Shown here in pieces: positions 25,554 to 33,118 of a DNA stretch of 33,118 bases. Source of the DNA: Hyphococcus sp. Lineage in GTDB: Bacteria > Pseudomonadota > Alphaproteobacteria > Caulobacterales > Parvularculaceae. The stretch spans positions 1 to 33,118 of the forward strand of contig JAJFGD010000082.1 of assembly GCA_021776315.1 (NCBI GenBank), in the 5' to 3' direction. Each line of letters starts with the position of its first letter. Positions within the stretch are counted from its first letter, which is position 1. The translations under genes and the position numbers were made by a program. Below the pieces are notes generated by a model. That model saw nothing but the letters and a program-made list of their open reading frames with translations, was not told the origin of the DNA and did not search any database.

Positions 25554-27794
25554 ATGTTGCTACGGTTTCAAAAAGCACTGCTTGCCACGCTTTTGTTGGG
25601 GTTTTTCGGATCGACGTCGGCGATCGCCGAAGATGGCGATGCGATATTGGTACTTGATGCGTCAGGATCGATGTGGGGCCAGATAGAAGGCGAAGCCAAA
25701 ATCACCATTGCAAAACGTGTGCTCGGCGATCTTTTAGGTGATCTGCCTGCGGAGCGCCGTCTTGGGCTTATCGCTTATGGTCATAATCGCAAAGGTGATT
25801 GTACCGACATTGAAGAGCTTGCAACGGTTGGCGCGTCGCGTGGCGCGATTTCCACAGCTGTTTCTGGGCTAAACCCTAAAGGCAAAACGCCAATGGCCGA
25901 CTCGGTTAAGATGGCGGCCGAAAAATTAAAATACACAGAAGAAAAAGCCACTGTCATTTTGATTAGTGATGGCATTGAAACTTGTGAACCGGACCCATGT
26001 GGTGTCGCGGCATCGCTTGAACAGGCCGGAGTTGATTTTACAGCGCATGTCATTGGTTTTGATATTACGGAAGAAAATGACGCGGCACAGTTGCGTTGCC
26101 TCGCCGAAAACACTGGTGGCAATTATGTGTCCGCGTCAAATGCAGATGAATTGTCTGCTGCTCTTGAAGAGACGGTTGTGGCTGCTCCCGAAGTGACAAC
26201 AGTAACAAGAGTGCGTTTGCGCGCGACGGAACTTGAAGGTGGCCTCGTGATTGAGGAAGGGCTCAACTGGACCATTACACCGCGCGCTGGTGGCGATGCG
26301 GTTAACCATGACAATGCCGGGGTTCTCGATATCGACGTTGAACCTGGCGCTTATGATGTTGCGGTTGAGCGGCCTTCAGATGGTCTTAAAGGAACACTGG
26401 AAGCTGTTGTCATTCGAGAAAATACTTGGAAGACTGTTACCATTGCTTTGACTTTCCCGGTTGAAGCGACGGTTCGTGTTGATCCAGCCGAAAGTGGTGT
26501 AGCCGGCACCAATGTCCTCATTTTTTGGGAGGGGCCAGAACGTCAGGGCGACTATATCGCGCTGTCAAAAAAGGGCGATGACGCTGGGAAATATTCAACC
26601 TACGCTTATGCCCATCGTGGTAACCCTGCGGAATTGCGCTTGCCGGTTGAGCCTGGTGAGTATGAGGCGCGCTATATGCTTGGGCGCCCCATTCGTGTGC
26701 TCGCGACTGCGGCAATAATTGCAACGGAAGCTGCGGCGACATTGACGGCACCGGATACTGCTGTTGCTGGGCAAGAAGTCAGTGTCGAATTTACTGGGCC
26801 ACCCGCTGGCTCCGGCGATTGGATTACGATTGTCAAAACGGATGCTGCCGACAAAACTTATACTGATTACCATTATTCGAAAAATGGAAGCCCCGGAGAG
26901 CTGCGCATGCCGCTTGAGGCCGGTGAATATGAGCTGCGGTTTGTGCAAGGCAATTCGAAAGTTCTCGCGCGCCGCCCGATCACCGTAACCGCTGCAATGG
27001 CTACGATCAGTGGCCCAGAAACAGCAATTGCTGGTGAAGAGGTGCAAGTTGATTTTACGGGTCCAGAAGCCGCGTCGGGTGATTGGATTACGGTGACGGC
27101 ACCGGAAGCCCCGGAAAAGAAATACAACGACTATCACTATTCGCGAAACGGAAGCCCTGCGACTGTTCGTATGCCGCTTGAAGCCGGTGAGTATGAGCTA
27201 CGTTTTGTGCAAGGAAACTCAAAGGTCATTGCGCGTCAAACAATCACCGTTTTGGCGGCGTCTGCGACATTGTCAGCAAAAGAAACTGCGATTGCTGGCG
27301 AAACGGTCAGTGTTGAATTTACCGGTCCCAAAGCGGCTTCCGGTGACTGGATAACCGTGACAGCGTTGGATGCGCCGGGGGAAAAATATAACGACTACCA
27401 TTATTCAAAGAATGGTAGTCCAGCCGAAATTCGTATGCCACTCGACGCCGGCAATTATGAAATTCGGTTTGTGCAGGGCAATTCAAAAGTTCTGGCGCGA
27501 AAACCAATTACGGTCACTGCGGCAACGGCAACGCTTGATGGGCCGTCATCTGCCCAAGCGAGTGAGTTAGTGGATGTTGCTTTCACGGGCCCACCACCAG
27601 GGTCGGGCGACTATGTTGCCGTATCCAAGGTGGGGTCACCTGATCTGAAATATGAAAGCTATGGCTACACCAAAGGCGGTAGCCCAACCCGCGTGCGCAT
27701 GCCTTCGGAGCCGGGAAAATACGAATTGCGATTTATCCATGGCAACAAGAAAGTTCTGGCGCGTGCGCCGATCACGGTGACGCCGAAGGATTAG
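25554..27794 (+). CDS. Exported VWA-domain protein with five C-terminal repeats
   Basis: A 746-residue protein. Residues 1-25 are a signal peptide ending AIA. The von Willebrand A domain (about 28-208) keeps the full metal site: DASGS (Asp35, Ser37, Ser39), Thr112 in KTPMAD, and Asp139 in ISDGIE; two cysteine pairs lie inside it. A beta domain follows (about 215-300). Residues 302-746 are five tandem repeats of about 88 residues, each with EVxVxFTGP, SGDWITV, a YNDYHYSKNGSP block, RMPLEAGEYELRF and VQGNSKVLAR. Repeats 2-4 are nearly identical and 1 and 5 are diverged. Such domains bind proteins through a metal. It may act in the envelope or outside the cell; the partner is unknown. Confidence 0.85.
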   Translation: MLLRFQKALLATLLLGFFGSTSAIAEDGDAILVLDASGSMWGQIEGEAKITIAKRVLGDLLGDLPAERRLGLIAYGHNRKGDCTDIEELATVGASRGAISTAVSGLNPKGKTPMADSVKMAAEKLKYTEEKATVILISDGIETCEPDPCGVAASLEQAGVDFTAHVIGFDITEENDAAQLRCLAENTGGNYVSASNADELSAALEETVVAAPEVTTVTRVRLRATELEGGLVIEEGLNWTITPRAGGDAVNHDNAGVLDIDVEPGAYDVAVERPSDGLKGTLEAVVIRENTWKTVTIALTFPVEATVRVDPAESGVAGTNVLIFWEGPERQGDYIALSKKGDDAGKYSTYAYAHRGNPAELRLPVEPGEYEARYMLGRPIRVLATAAIIATEAAATLTAPDTAVAGQEVSVEFTGPPAGSGDWITIVKTDAADKTYTDYHYSKNGSPGELRMPLEAGEYELRFVQGNSKVLARRPITVTAAMATISGPETAIAGEEVQVDFTGPEAASGDWITVTAPEAPEKKYNDYHYSRNGSPATVRMPLEAGEYELRFVQGNSKVIARQTITVLAASATLSAKETAIAGETVSVEFTGPKAASGDWITVTALDAPGEKYNDYHYSKNGSPAEIRMPLDAGNYEIRFVQGNSKVLARKPITVTAATATLDGPSSAQASELVDVAFTGPPPGSGDYVAVSKVGSPDLKYESYGYTKGGSPTRVRMPSEPGKYELRFIHGNKKVLARAPITVTPKD
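26457..27791 (+). repeat. Five tandem coding repeats (about 264 bases each)
   Basis: The repeats begin near 26457, 26730, 26994, 27255 and 27519. Protein identity is high between the middle three, while the DNA differs at many third positions, so they are not fresh duplications; the protein sequence has been kept by selection. Confidence 0.8.
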
Positions 27795-27870
27795 AGCACT
27801 CTTGAAGCCGTAGCCATGGTTTTGGCTAACTGACTGAGATCATGGCATATTCGCGTATTGCGATGGTAAT

Positions 27871-27892
27871 AAGCCGTGCACATGGCTTTTTT
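27871..27892 (+). terminator. Terminator after the VWA gene
   Basis: AAGCCGT (27871-27877) pairs with ATGGCTT (27882-27888), one G-T pair, GCAC loop, followed by T to 27892. It lies 80 bases past the stop codon. Confidence 0.55.
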
Positions 27893-28040
27893 GACGCATG
27901 ACATGCCACCAGCGGACATGTGATTAAATCACAAAGATTTGAGCATTCTGGCGCGAATTGCCCCTCAAGCGTTGTTTTCACGCGGCATCCATGGGTAGTA
28001 TATAAACAATTACACAACTGATGGTTGATGGGGTGAGGCG

Positions 28041-28337
28041 TTGGTAAATTTGTCAAATGGCGTTGTTCGATTTCTTAGTAAATCATTTGATTCCGACCTT
28101 TTAAATGATGATGTCGGTAACAATGGGGGGCCACTCTCTGAAAAAGACGTAGGCAGATTGAAACAAAAAGCCGTACGCGTAAAAACGATTAAGTTCATAT
28201 TTGACGTATTGACGGTCGGGTTTTTCTTTTTGATCACTGTTTTTGTGAGGGACATAACCGAGTTTTTCGCAAATCTGGATTCGACGAAGTTTTCGGTCGG
28301 TGAATATCACTATGTTGTCCACATATATATTTTTTAA
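28041..28337 (+). CDS. Membrane ORF, upstream half of a probable frameshifted gene
   Basis: A 98-residue frame in an A+T-rich stretch, starting at TTG with GGTGAGG just before it (an in-frame TGA at 28026 limits the start). Residues 50-68 are one membrane span (IKFIFDVLTVGFFFLITVF). The frame ends at a TAA directly after a run of six T. Adding one T, or a -1 slip, would continue into the frame of the next ORF and turn the ends of both into one clean membrane helix. I therefore read this as the first half of a gene of about 248 residues, now broken or read by frameshifting. No family recognised. Confidence 0.45.
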   Translation: MVNLSNGVVRFLSKSFDSDLLNDDVGNNGGPLSEKDVGRLKQKAVRVKTIKFIFDVLTVGFFFLITVFVRDITEFFANLDSTKFSVGEYHYVVHIYIF

Positions 28338-28339
28338 TC

Positions 28340-28783
28340 ATGGTTTGGTTTGCCGTCAGTTTCTTTGTAACTCGAATGATTTGGAAAAAATGGTGGAGTA
28401 TGCAGGCAACCAGTGGCGCTGCGACACCGAGGGTCGAAGCATTGCTGAATATTTCCCTTGGCTATGCTTGGGCTCGGCATTATTCGACCGTGTCGATGAT
28501 TGCGGGTATGGGCGGCTTTCTATTCGTATTTAATGTCCTAAGATCTGGAACCATTCATTGGGTAGAAATTACTTTTGTGTTGTTGTTGTCGTTTGTACTT
28601 GGCGTGCTGTCATTCCTGTTCAAAAACAGAATGCGTTTTTTAGGAATGAGTTTTATAGAACATTTGTTATTTAGCGCGGTGAAGGCTCAATCATCGACAC
28701 TTGATAACAATAGAGCCTTTGAGCAAGTCGAACAAAGACTAGCACCAAAATTCAAAAATAAATGGCCCGAATTATACTTTTAA
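28340..28783 (+). CDS. Membrane ORF, downstream half of a probable frameshifted gene
   Basis: A 147-residue frame beginning 2 bases after the previous stop, in the -1 frame. It has three hydrophobic stretches: the start (MVWFAVSFFV), one at about 50-68 (MIAGMGGFLFVFNVL) and one at about 73-95 (a V-L-L-L-S-F-V-L-G-V-L-S-F-L-F run). A helical charged tail follows. There is no ribosome site before its ATG, which supports reading it as a continuation of the upstream frame. Its stop overlaps the stop of the minus-strand acyltransferase by 3 bases. No family recognised. The A+T-rich composition suggests acquired DNA. Confidence 0.5.
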   Translation: MVWFAVSFFVTRMIWKKWWSMQATSGAATPRVEALLNISLGYAWARHYSTVSMIAGMGGFLFVFNVLRSGTIHWVEITFVLLLSFVLGVLSFLFKNRMRFLGMSFIEHLLFSAVKAQSSTLDNNRAFEQVEQRLAPKFKNKWPELYF

Positions 28784-29673
28784 GAATCCTTAGCATTCAG
28801 ATTTGATGGGACCCAATCTTTACCGTCCATCATATTTGTCATCGCATGTTCGCGTAAGGCGTCGGCTATAGCCGGAGGGTCGCCTTTTAGAGCGTCCGGT
28901 GGAATCGGCTTTCCGAATGTGAGTTTGTAGGTCTTTCCCTTTTTATTGAGCAATTCGTGAAACAATGTGATGTCACGAAGTTCGGTGTTGAGTTTCCAAA
29001 ACCAATAATAAAGCCAGGAATTTCGCATTTCGATATACACCGGAACAACGGGGCACTTATATTTTCGGGCGAAAATGGCGACGGAAGGTAACCATTCTTG
29101 CTCAACCAATATTTTTTTGTCACTCATTGCCGCCAACCGTCCGGATGGAAACAACACGACGCATTTTTCTGCATTAAAGGCGCGAATGGTGCTGGCTAGG
29201 GTTTCCCGGGAACGCAACATTGTGCGCTTTTCCTCGACCCATTCAACCGGAATGATCATGTCCTCCAACCCTGCCGATGCGCGCAGCGCGTCACGATTGG
29301 CAAAAAAGGTCATATCAGGTCGCCATGCTTTTATCGCATCATACATGGCGACCCCGTCGGGAATACCGGTTGGATGGGTTGATGCGATCAGTACACGTCC
29401 ATCAAGTGGGATGTTTTCAACGCCTTCCACTTGTATATCCAACGAGAGGAGATCGCTGATATAGTTGAATACACCCTGTGCCGGCAGATCTGATATCGCG
29501 TCTGCCATTGCTACAGCCTGTTTATGAAGCAAAAGGGGGTAAAGCATGGTTTTGTAAAGCGGCCACAGACGACTTTTCATCAATTTTTGTGCACGCTCCT
29601 CGATGAGCTCATCAACGATGTGCTTTTGGGGCTGATCACCTTTGAACTTTGTATCTAACGGTGTTGCGGCCAA
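28780..29673 (-). CDS. PlsC-like lysophospholipid acyltransferase family protein
   Basis: A 297-residue LPLAT-type protein. The catalytic block reads STHPTGIPDG (98-107), with His100 and Asp106: the His-Asp spacing is one residue longer than the classical HX4D, as in the haemolysin-like branch of the family. FPSGRLA (175-181) stands where FPEGT-type sequences bind the phosphate. A membrane-binding surface helix at 35-50 is likely. It would acylate a lysolipid or another lipid head at the inner membrane; the substrate cannot be read. It is transcribed alone on the minus strand, 123 bases from the small membrane protein gene. Confidence 0.82.
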   Translation of the reverse strand: MAATPLDTKFKGDQPQKHIVDELIEERAQKLMKSRLWPLYKTMLYPLLLHKQAVAMADAISDLPAQGVFNYISDLLSLDIQVEGVENIPLDGRVLIASTHPTGIPDGVAMYDAIKAWRPDMTFFANRDALRASAGLEDMIIPVEWVEEKRTMLRSRETLASTIRAFNAEKCVVLFPSGRLAAMSDKKILVEQEWLPSVAIFARKYKCPVVPVYIEMRNSWLYYWFWKLNTELRDITLFHELLNKKGKTYKLTFGKPIPPDALKGDPPAIADALREHAMTNMMDGKDWVPSNLNAKDS

Positions 29674-29796
29674 TCGAAAATTCTCGCTCGTTTACTAATC
29701 TGCATGCAGCAAAATAAGATTTGCCTCTAGCAAAGTTGGTAAGACTAACAAAGTTTGTGTTGAAATACATATCGCGATGGGCGCGGTTTTTCGCCA

Positions 29797-30063
29797 TTAA
29801 AACTTATGCGGTTCGTCCGTTTTCTCGCGATAGGGCTCACTTGCGAGATGCAAAGTCAGAAAAGAGCCGGCGATCAGTAGGGCGACTGCGGCTATTCCTC
29901 CGCCCATATTGCCAAGCCAATTGCCCACCGCACAGGTTAAAGCGATCAATAAATAAGGCATAATTGGCGGATCTTCGTGCCGAAACCGTAGGGCAAATAA
30001 GCCTGCGGTCGCCACAAACAACAAGGCCGCTAAGAGGTCGAAAATTGTCTCCAAAACATCCAT
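29797..30063 (-). CDS. Small membrane protein, resembling XrtV-system accessory proteins
   Basis: An 88-residue protein with a first span (about 7-24), a short loop with RFRHEDPPIMPY, and a hydrophobic region with CAVGNWLGNMGGG (about 37-72) that would form two more spans, then a polar tail. The P-P-x-x-P-Y followed by C-A-V-G-N-W-L-G-N pattern recalls small proteins annotated as exosortase XrtV accessory proteins in Alphaproteobacteria; this is memory of the pattern, not a search. No exosortase or PEP-CTERM gene is in the window. Confidence 0.6.
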   Translation of the reverse strand: MDVLETIFDLLAALLFVATAGLFALRFRHEDPPIMPYLLIALTCAVGNWLGNMGGGIAAVALLIAGSFLTLHLASEPYREKTDEPHKF

Positions 30064-30133
30064 CTCCTATACGGAAATGTGCGCCGGTGCCGTTAAAAAG
30101 CCCTTAGGAGAATTGGTAAATATATTGCATTGT

Positions 30134-30173
30134 AACTAAAAACGGCACTCCACCATGAGGCGAAGTGCCGTTT
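30134..30173 (-). terminator. Terminator of the M28 peptidase gene
   Basis: AAACGGCACT (30140-30149) pairs with AGTGCCGTTT (30164-30173). On the minus strand the stem is followed by TTTTTAGTT. Confidence 0.75.
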
Positions 30174-30192
30174 CAGAGATTGTCTTCAGCGA

Positions 30193-31914
30193 TTATTCCC
30201 CAGCGCGCTGTGCATCGCGAAGGGCACGGAACTCATTTCCTTCGTACCAGTTCGGCCAATCGTCAGAATATGCGATTTGTGCACCAGTTTTATAAAGGAT
30301 CTCAGTCGTGGTGCGCATAGCGTCCATCGGCCAGCTCTCATCATACTCATCACTTGGCGCGTGATAACGATTTGTTCGATAGTCAGCGCCAAGAGCTTCG
30401 CCAGCTTCAACGCCACCCTCGACAAAGTCGGCGCCGCCATCTGCGTAAAGCATCGGTACGCCTTTTTTCGCAAGCGAGATGTGATCAGAGCGGTAGAAAT
30501 ATCCTTTTTCCGCTTCTGGGTCTGGTGTCAGCGTACGATCATATTCTGCCGCAACGCTACTCAGAATGTCTTCAAGTTCTGACGCGCCGTAACCAACAAC
30601 AATCATGTCCTTTGGTTCCGGAGTTGGCAAAATTGCATCAATGTTGATTCCCGCCACAATTTGGCTGAGGGGTACTGATGGGTATTCGCCAAAATAAGCA
30701 GAACCTAGAAGGCCTGATTCTTCTGCTGTAACCGCCAAAATCATAATAGAACGATCTGGCGCTGTTTCGTTATTGGCGAACTTTTCCGCGACTTCCAAGA
30801 TAGCTGCGATGCCGGTCGCATTGTCGACGGCACCGTTGTAGATTTTATCCTCGCCCTCAACATTAGGATTGATACCAAGGTGATCCCAGTGACCCATATA
30901 AAGAACATATTCATCTGGGCGTTGCGCGCCCGGCAAGACGCCGAGAACATTCGCATCTTCGCTACGCGCGATATTATTGTTCAATGTTGCTGAAGCGGTG
31001 ATACCGGTCATCGGAACCGCTTGAAAATCACCGCCAAGTGCCGCTTGGGTTTGTTCGCCCAGGTCTAAACCTGCTGCGGTAAACAAAGATTGCGCCATCT
31101 CATTTGATAGCCACCCTTCGGCTGCTACGCGGCTGGCACCATTGTCGGTGCGTTGGAGATCGACTTGAGGACCTGACCATGAGCCTTCAACGACACCCCA
31201 TCCATAAGCAGCTGGTGCGGTGTCGTGAATGATCAGCGCCGCGGCGGCGCCTTGGCGGGCTGCCTCTTCATATTTGTATGTCCACCGACCGTAATAGGTC
31301 ATGGCATTACCGTTGAAAAGCTCGGGGTCTTGGGTCGCGAAGCCAGGGTCATTTACCAAAATGACAACGGTTTTACCGGTGACATCGACGCCCTCATAAT
31401 CGTTCCAGTCATATTCTGGTGCGACGATACCGTAACCGACATAGACCAAGTCACTGGCGTCAAATGCTACGTTTTCTTCAACTCGTTTCGTCCAGTAAAC
31501 GACATCCGTTCGATACTCGAGATCGCGGGCCTCGCCATTGATGTTGAGGGTGAAGGATGAGCTATCCGGTTGCAGGGTTGATTCAACGATCGGGACTGGT
31601 TGCTCATAGCTATCGCCAATTGGCTCAAGGCCGATGCGTTCAAATTCGCTTGCAATATAGGCTCTGGTTTTCTCGCCTCCAGGGGTGCCTGGTGCACGCC
31701 CTTCATATTCATCAGAAGCAAGAGTCGCGATATGGCGTCTAAGATCTTCAATGGTGATCGCGCCAGCTTCCATAGCGATGTCATCGCTCGTTGCCGTTTC
31801 CACGCTCGTTGGCGGTGTTGATGTGTCCTCGCCACCGGTTGAAGACTGCTCGGCACAGCCGGCGGCCAAAATGAACGCTGACCCCGCCAGCCACATGTAA
31901 AAATTGTTTTTCAT
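30193..31914 (-). CDS. M28 family lipoprotein metallopeptidase
   Basis: A 573-residue protein with a lipoprotein signal (lipobox LAAGC, Cys20). The zinc aminopeptidase site is complete: His342 and His345 region in MGHWDHLG, Asp364 in VDNATG, Glu398/Glu399 in TAEESG, Asp426 in INIDA and His518 in RYHAPSDEYD. Residues about 170-290 form the inserted PA domain. Such proteins trim peptides in the periplasm or at the outer membrane. I chose the ATG at 31914, with AGGGAG before it, over 31989, whose 25 extra residues would bury the lipoprotein signal. It is divergent from pckA. Confidence 0.9.
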   Translation of the reverse strand: MKNNFYMWLAGSAFILAAGCAEQSSTGGEDTSTPPTSVETATSDDIAMEAGAITIEDLRRHIATLASDEYEGRAPGTPGGEKTRAYIASEFERIGLEPIGDSYEQPVPIVESTLQPDSSSFTLNINGEARDLEYRTDVVYWTKRVEENVAFDASDLVYVGYGIVAPEYDWNDYEGVDVTGKTVVILVNDPGFATQDPELFNGNAMTYYGRWTYKYEEAARQGAAAALIIHDTAPAAYGWGVVEGSWSGPQVDLQRTDNGASRVAAEGWLSNEMAQSLFTAAGLDLGEQTQAALGGDFQAVPMTGITASATLNNNIARSEDANVLGVLPGAQRPDEYVLYMGHWDHLGINPNVEGEDKIYNGAVDNATGIAAILEVAEKFANNETAPDRSIMILAVTAEESGLLGSAYFGEYPSVPLSQIVAGINIDAILPTPEPKDMIVVGYGASELEDILSSVAAEYDRTLTPDPEAEKGYFYRSDHISLAKKGVPMLYADGGADFVEGGVEAGEALGADYRTNRYHAPSDEYDESWPMDAMRTTTEILYKTGAQIAYSDDWPNWYEGNEFRALRDAQRAGE

Positions 31915-31996
31915 GAGAAAGCTCCCTTTGGCCAATCGGCCATTTACCCTAGTGGGCAGGGATGTTGCATGGGTATTGGGCGGACACAAGATGAAA

Positions 31997-32028
31997 ACCA
32001 GCCCCGATAACCGGTAAATCTGGCTGGT
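31997..32028. promoter_or_regulatory. Inverted repeat in the M28-pckA divergent gap
   Basis: ACCAGCC (31997-32003) and GGCTGGT (32022-32028) are perfect arms with an 18-base spacer. It lies between two divergent genes and could be an operator; there is no T tract. Confidence 0.35.
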
Positions 32029-32039
32029 CAGGCCGGAAA

Positions 32040-32078
32040 TTTTGGACTAATAGCGGCCATCACGTTAGGTTTTGGACT
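32040..32078 (+). promoter_or_regulatory. Direct repeat upstream of pckA
   Basis: TTTTGGACT occurs at 32040-32048 and again at 32070-32078, exactly 30 bases apart, about three helical turns, and 48-86 bases before the pckA start. This spacing puts both copies on one face of the DNA and suits a regulator of gluconeogenesis. The TTGGAC part could also serve as a -35 box, but no good -10 follows. Confidence 0.4.
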
Positions 32079-32125
32079 TGGGATATGGCGTAGCGCCTCA
32101 AAAATGAGGGCTCGGGAGGAATAAA

Positions 32126-33118
32126 ATGACTGCAATGACGTCGCCAGCGCAAGGCGCGGAACGTTCTTTTGAGGATTGTGCGCCTAGCTCTCTAGCCAAT
32201 TTGTCGGCTGCCGCACTCTATGAACTCGCCGTCGCTCGCGGTGAGGGCGAGGTTGCTAAAGAAGGCCCCCTCGTCGTTAAAACAGGTGAACACACTGGTC
32301 GCTCCGCACAAGACAAGTTCATCGTGCGTCAGGTTGAAACCGAGCAGACTGTTTGGTGGGATGCGAGCAAAGACATCACACCTGAACAATTCGAACAACT
32401 TCACAGCGACATGTTGGAATACGCCAGCGGCACTGAATTGATCCGCCAGGATTTGCGCGGTGGTGCTGATGCGGAATATGCCATCAAGGTTCGGGTCTTT
32501 ACAGAATATGCGTGGCATAGCCTTTTCATTCAGCATCTTCTTGTGCGCCCTCCGATGGATGAACGTGGCGATGCCACGGATTTTACGATTGTCGATTTAC
32601 CAGGGTTCAAAGCAAACCCAGAAGTTCATGGTTGTCGAACAGGTACGGTGATCGCGGTCGATTTCGTTCGGCGCATCGTCCTGATTGGCGGAACGTCATA
32701 TGCTGGTGAAATGAAGAAATCGGTTTTCACGATTTTGAATTACCTATTGCCAGAGCAAAATGTGATGCCGATGCATTGTTCGGTAAATGTCGGGAAAGCA
32801 AACGACTCGGCGATATTCTTCGGTTTGTCTGGTACCGGCAAAACCACATTGTCGGCCGATCCAGAACGCGTTTTGATTGGTGACGATGAGCATGGTTGGG
32901 GACCAAATGGTCTGTTCAACTTTGAAGGTGGTTGTTACGCAAAAATGATCCGTCTATCTGCGAGAGCGGAACCAGAAATTTTCGCAACCACAAAGCGTTT
33001 CGGCACCGTACTCGAAAATGTGGTGATGGACCCAAAAACGCGCGAGCTTGATCTCGATGATGCGACACTCGCGGAAAACTCCCGTGGTGCGTATCCTATC
33101 CACTATATTCCAAATGCG
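32126..33118 (+). CDS. pckA: Phosphoenolpyruvate carboxykinase (ATP), partial
   Basis: Makes phosphoenolpyruvate from oxaloacetate and ATP, the entry step of gluconeogenesis. The frame is open to the window edge (331 residues, about 60% of the enzyme). Visible are the RSAQDKF block, [11 protein letters not shown] with the catalytic lysine, His217 in MHCSVN for metal, the P-loop GLSGTGKTT (233-241), and the kinase-2 motif LIGDDEHGW with Asp253/Asp254. This is the ATP-dependent bacterial type. GGGAGGA stands 5 bases before the ATG. It is divergent from the M28 gene. Confidence 0.96.
   Translation, partial: MTAMTSPAQGAERSFEDCAPSSLANLSAAALYELAVARGEGEVAKEGPLVVKTGEHTGRSAQDKFIVRQVETEQTVWWDASKDITPEQFEQLHSDMLEYASGTELIRQDLRGGADAEYAIKVRVFTEYAWHSLFIQHLLVRPPMDERGDATDFTIVDLPGFKANPEVHGCRTGTVIAVDFVRRIVLIGGTSYAGEMKKSVFTILNYLLPEQNVMPMHCSVNVGKANDSAIFFGLSGTGKTTLSADPERVLIGDDEHGWGPNGLFNFEGGCYAKMIRLSARAEPEIFATTKRFGTVLENVVMDPKTRELDLDDATLAENSRGAYPIHYIPNA

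Noticed and set aside
28300-28533. Third-frame ORF spanning the junction of the two A+T-rich ORFs
   Set aside because: Its translation is not hydrophobic in a membrane-like way and lacks a ribosome site; the one-T insertion model explains the junction better.
1-33118. CRISPR, tRNA, rRNA, IS elements and prophage genes
   Set aside because: No regularly spaced repeats, no cloverleaf-like sequences, no transposase, integrase or phage proteins were seen on either strand.

Overview
This window looks like the chromosome of a marine-type alphaproteobacterium of moderate G+C content. The evidence is the conserved set tsaD / hemD / mitofilin-like / hemY, the gpsA-YciI pair, nth with a DUF2244 gene, a short zf-CHCC protein, and ATP-type pckA. 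Many exported proteins recall Hyphomonadaceae, Parvularculales or Sphingomonadales, but I cannot fix the order. I saw no rRNA, tRNA, CRISPR array, transposase or prophage.

Layout. Bases 1-830: a terminator and a small minus-strand operon (a likely ribbon-helix-helix protein, then a SRPBCC protein) behind a perfect 16-bp palindrome. 950-4885: three closely spaced genes for exported hydrolases (DUF885-like, dienelactone hydrolase, M20 amidohydrolase), ended by terminators shared with a converging lipoprotein gene (5000-5806). 5939-7695: argG and ppa. 7836-9545: a small Cys-containing anchored protein, then YciI-gpsA on the minus strand. 9617-11333: a TetR regulator, a 640-bp gap holding a complete small transcription unit (promoter, 39-codon membrane ORF, strong terminator), and an Rrf2 regulator behind its own palindrome. 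11338-16577: tsaD (minus) and hemD, mitofilin-like, hemY (plus); hemC is absent from this cluster. 16581-19967: an acyl-CoA/ACP synthetase-like enzyme with a charged tail, then nth-pyrF. 20008-21612: DUF2244, a membrane protein, glyoxalase I. 21687-25457: a Na+-efflux-type ABC pair, a zinc-finger protein, and a second ABC ATPase without an adjacent permease. 25554-27794: a secreted von Willebrand A protein with five C-terminal repeats. 28041-28783: an A+T-rich pair of membrane ORFs that look like one frameshifted gene. 28780-31914 (minus): a PlsC-like acyltransferase, a small membrane protein and an M28 lipoprotein peptidase. 32126 to the end: pckA, cut by the window edge.

Most genes are ordinary housekeeping. 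The least explained items are the unit at 10409-10784, the frameshifted A+T-rich gene at 28041-28783, the repeat-bearing VWA protein next to an orphan ABC ATPase, the DUF885 homologue that appears to lack the HExxPGHH zinc motif, and several compact operator-like repeats (818-833, 10868-10890, 32040-32078). I found no clear multi-gene system that I would call new.
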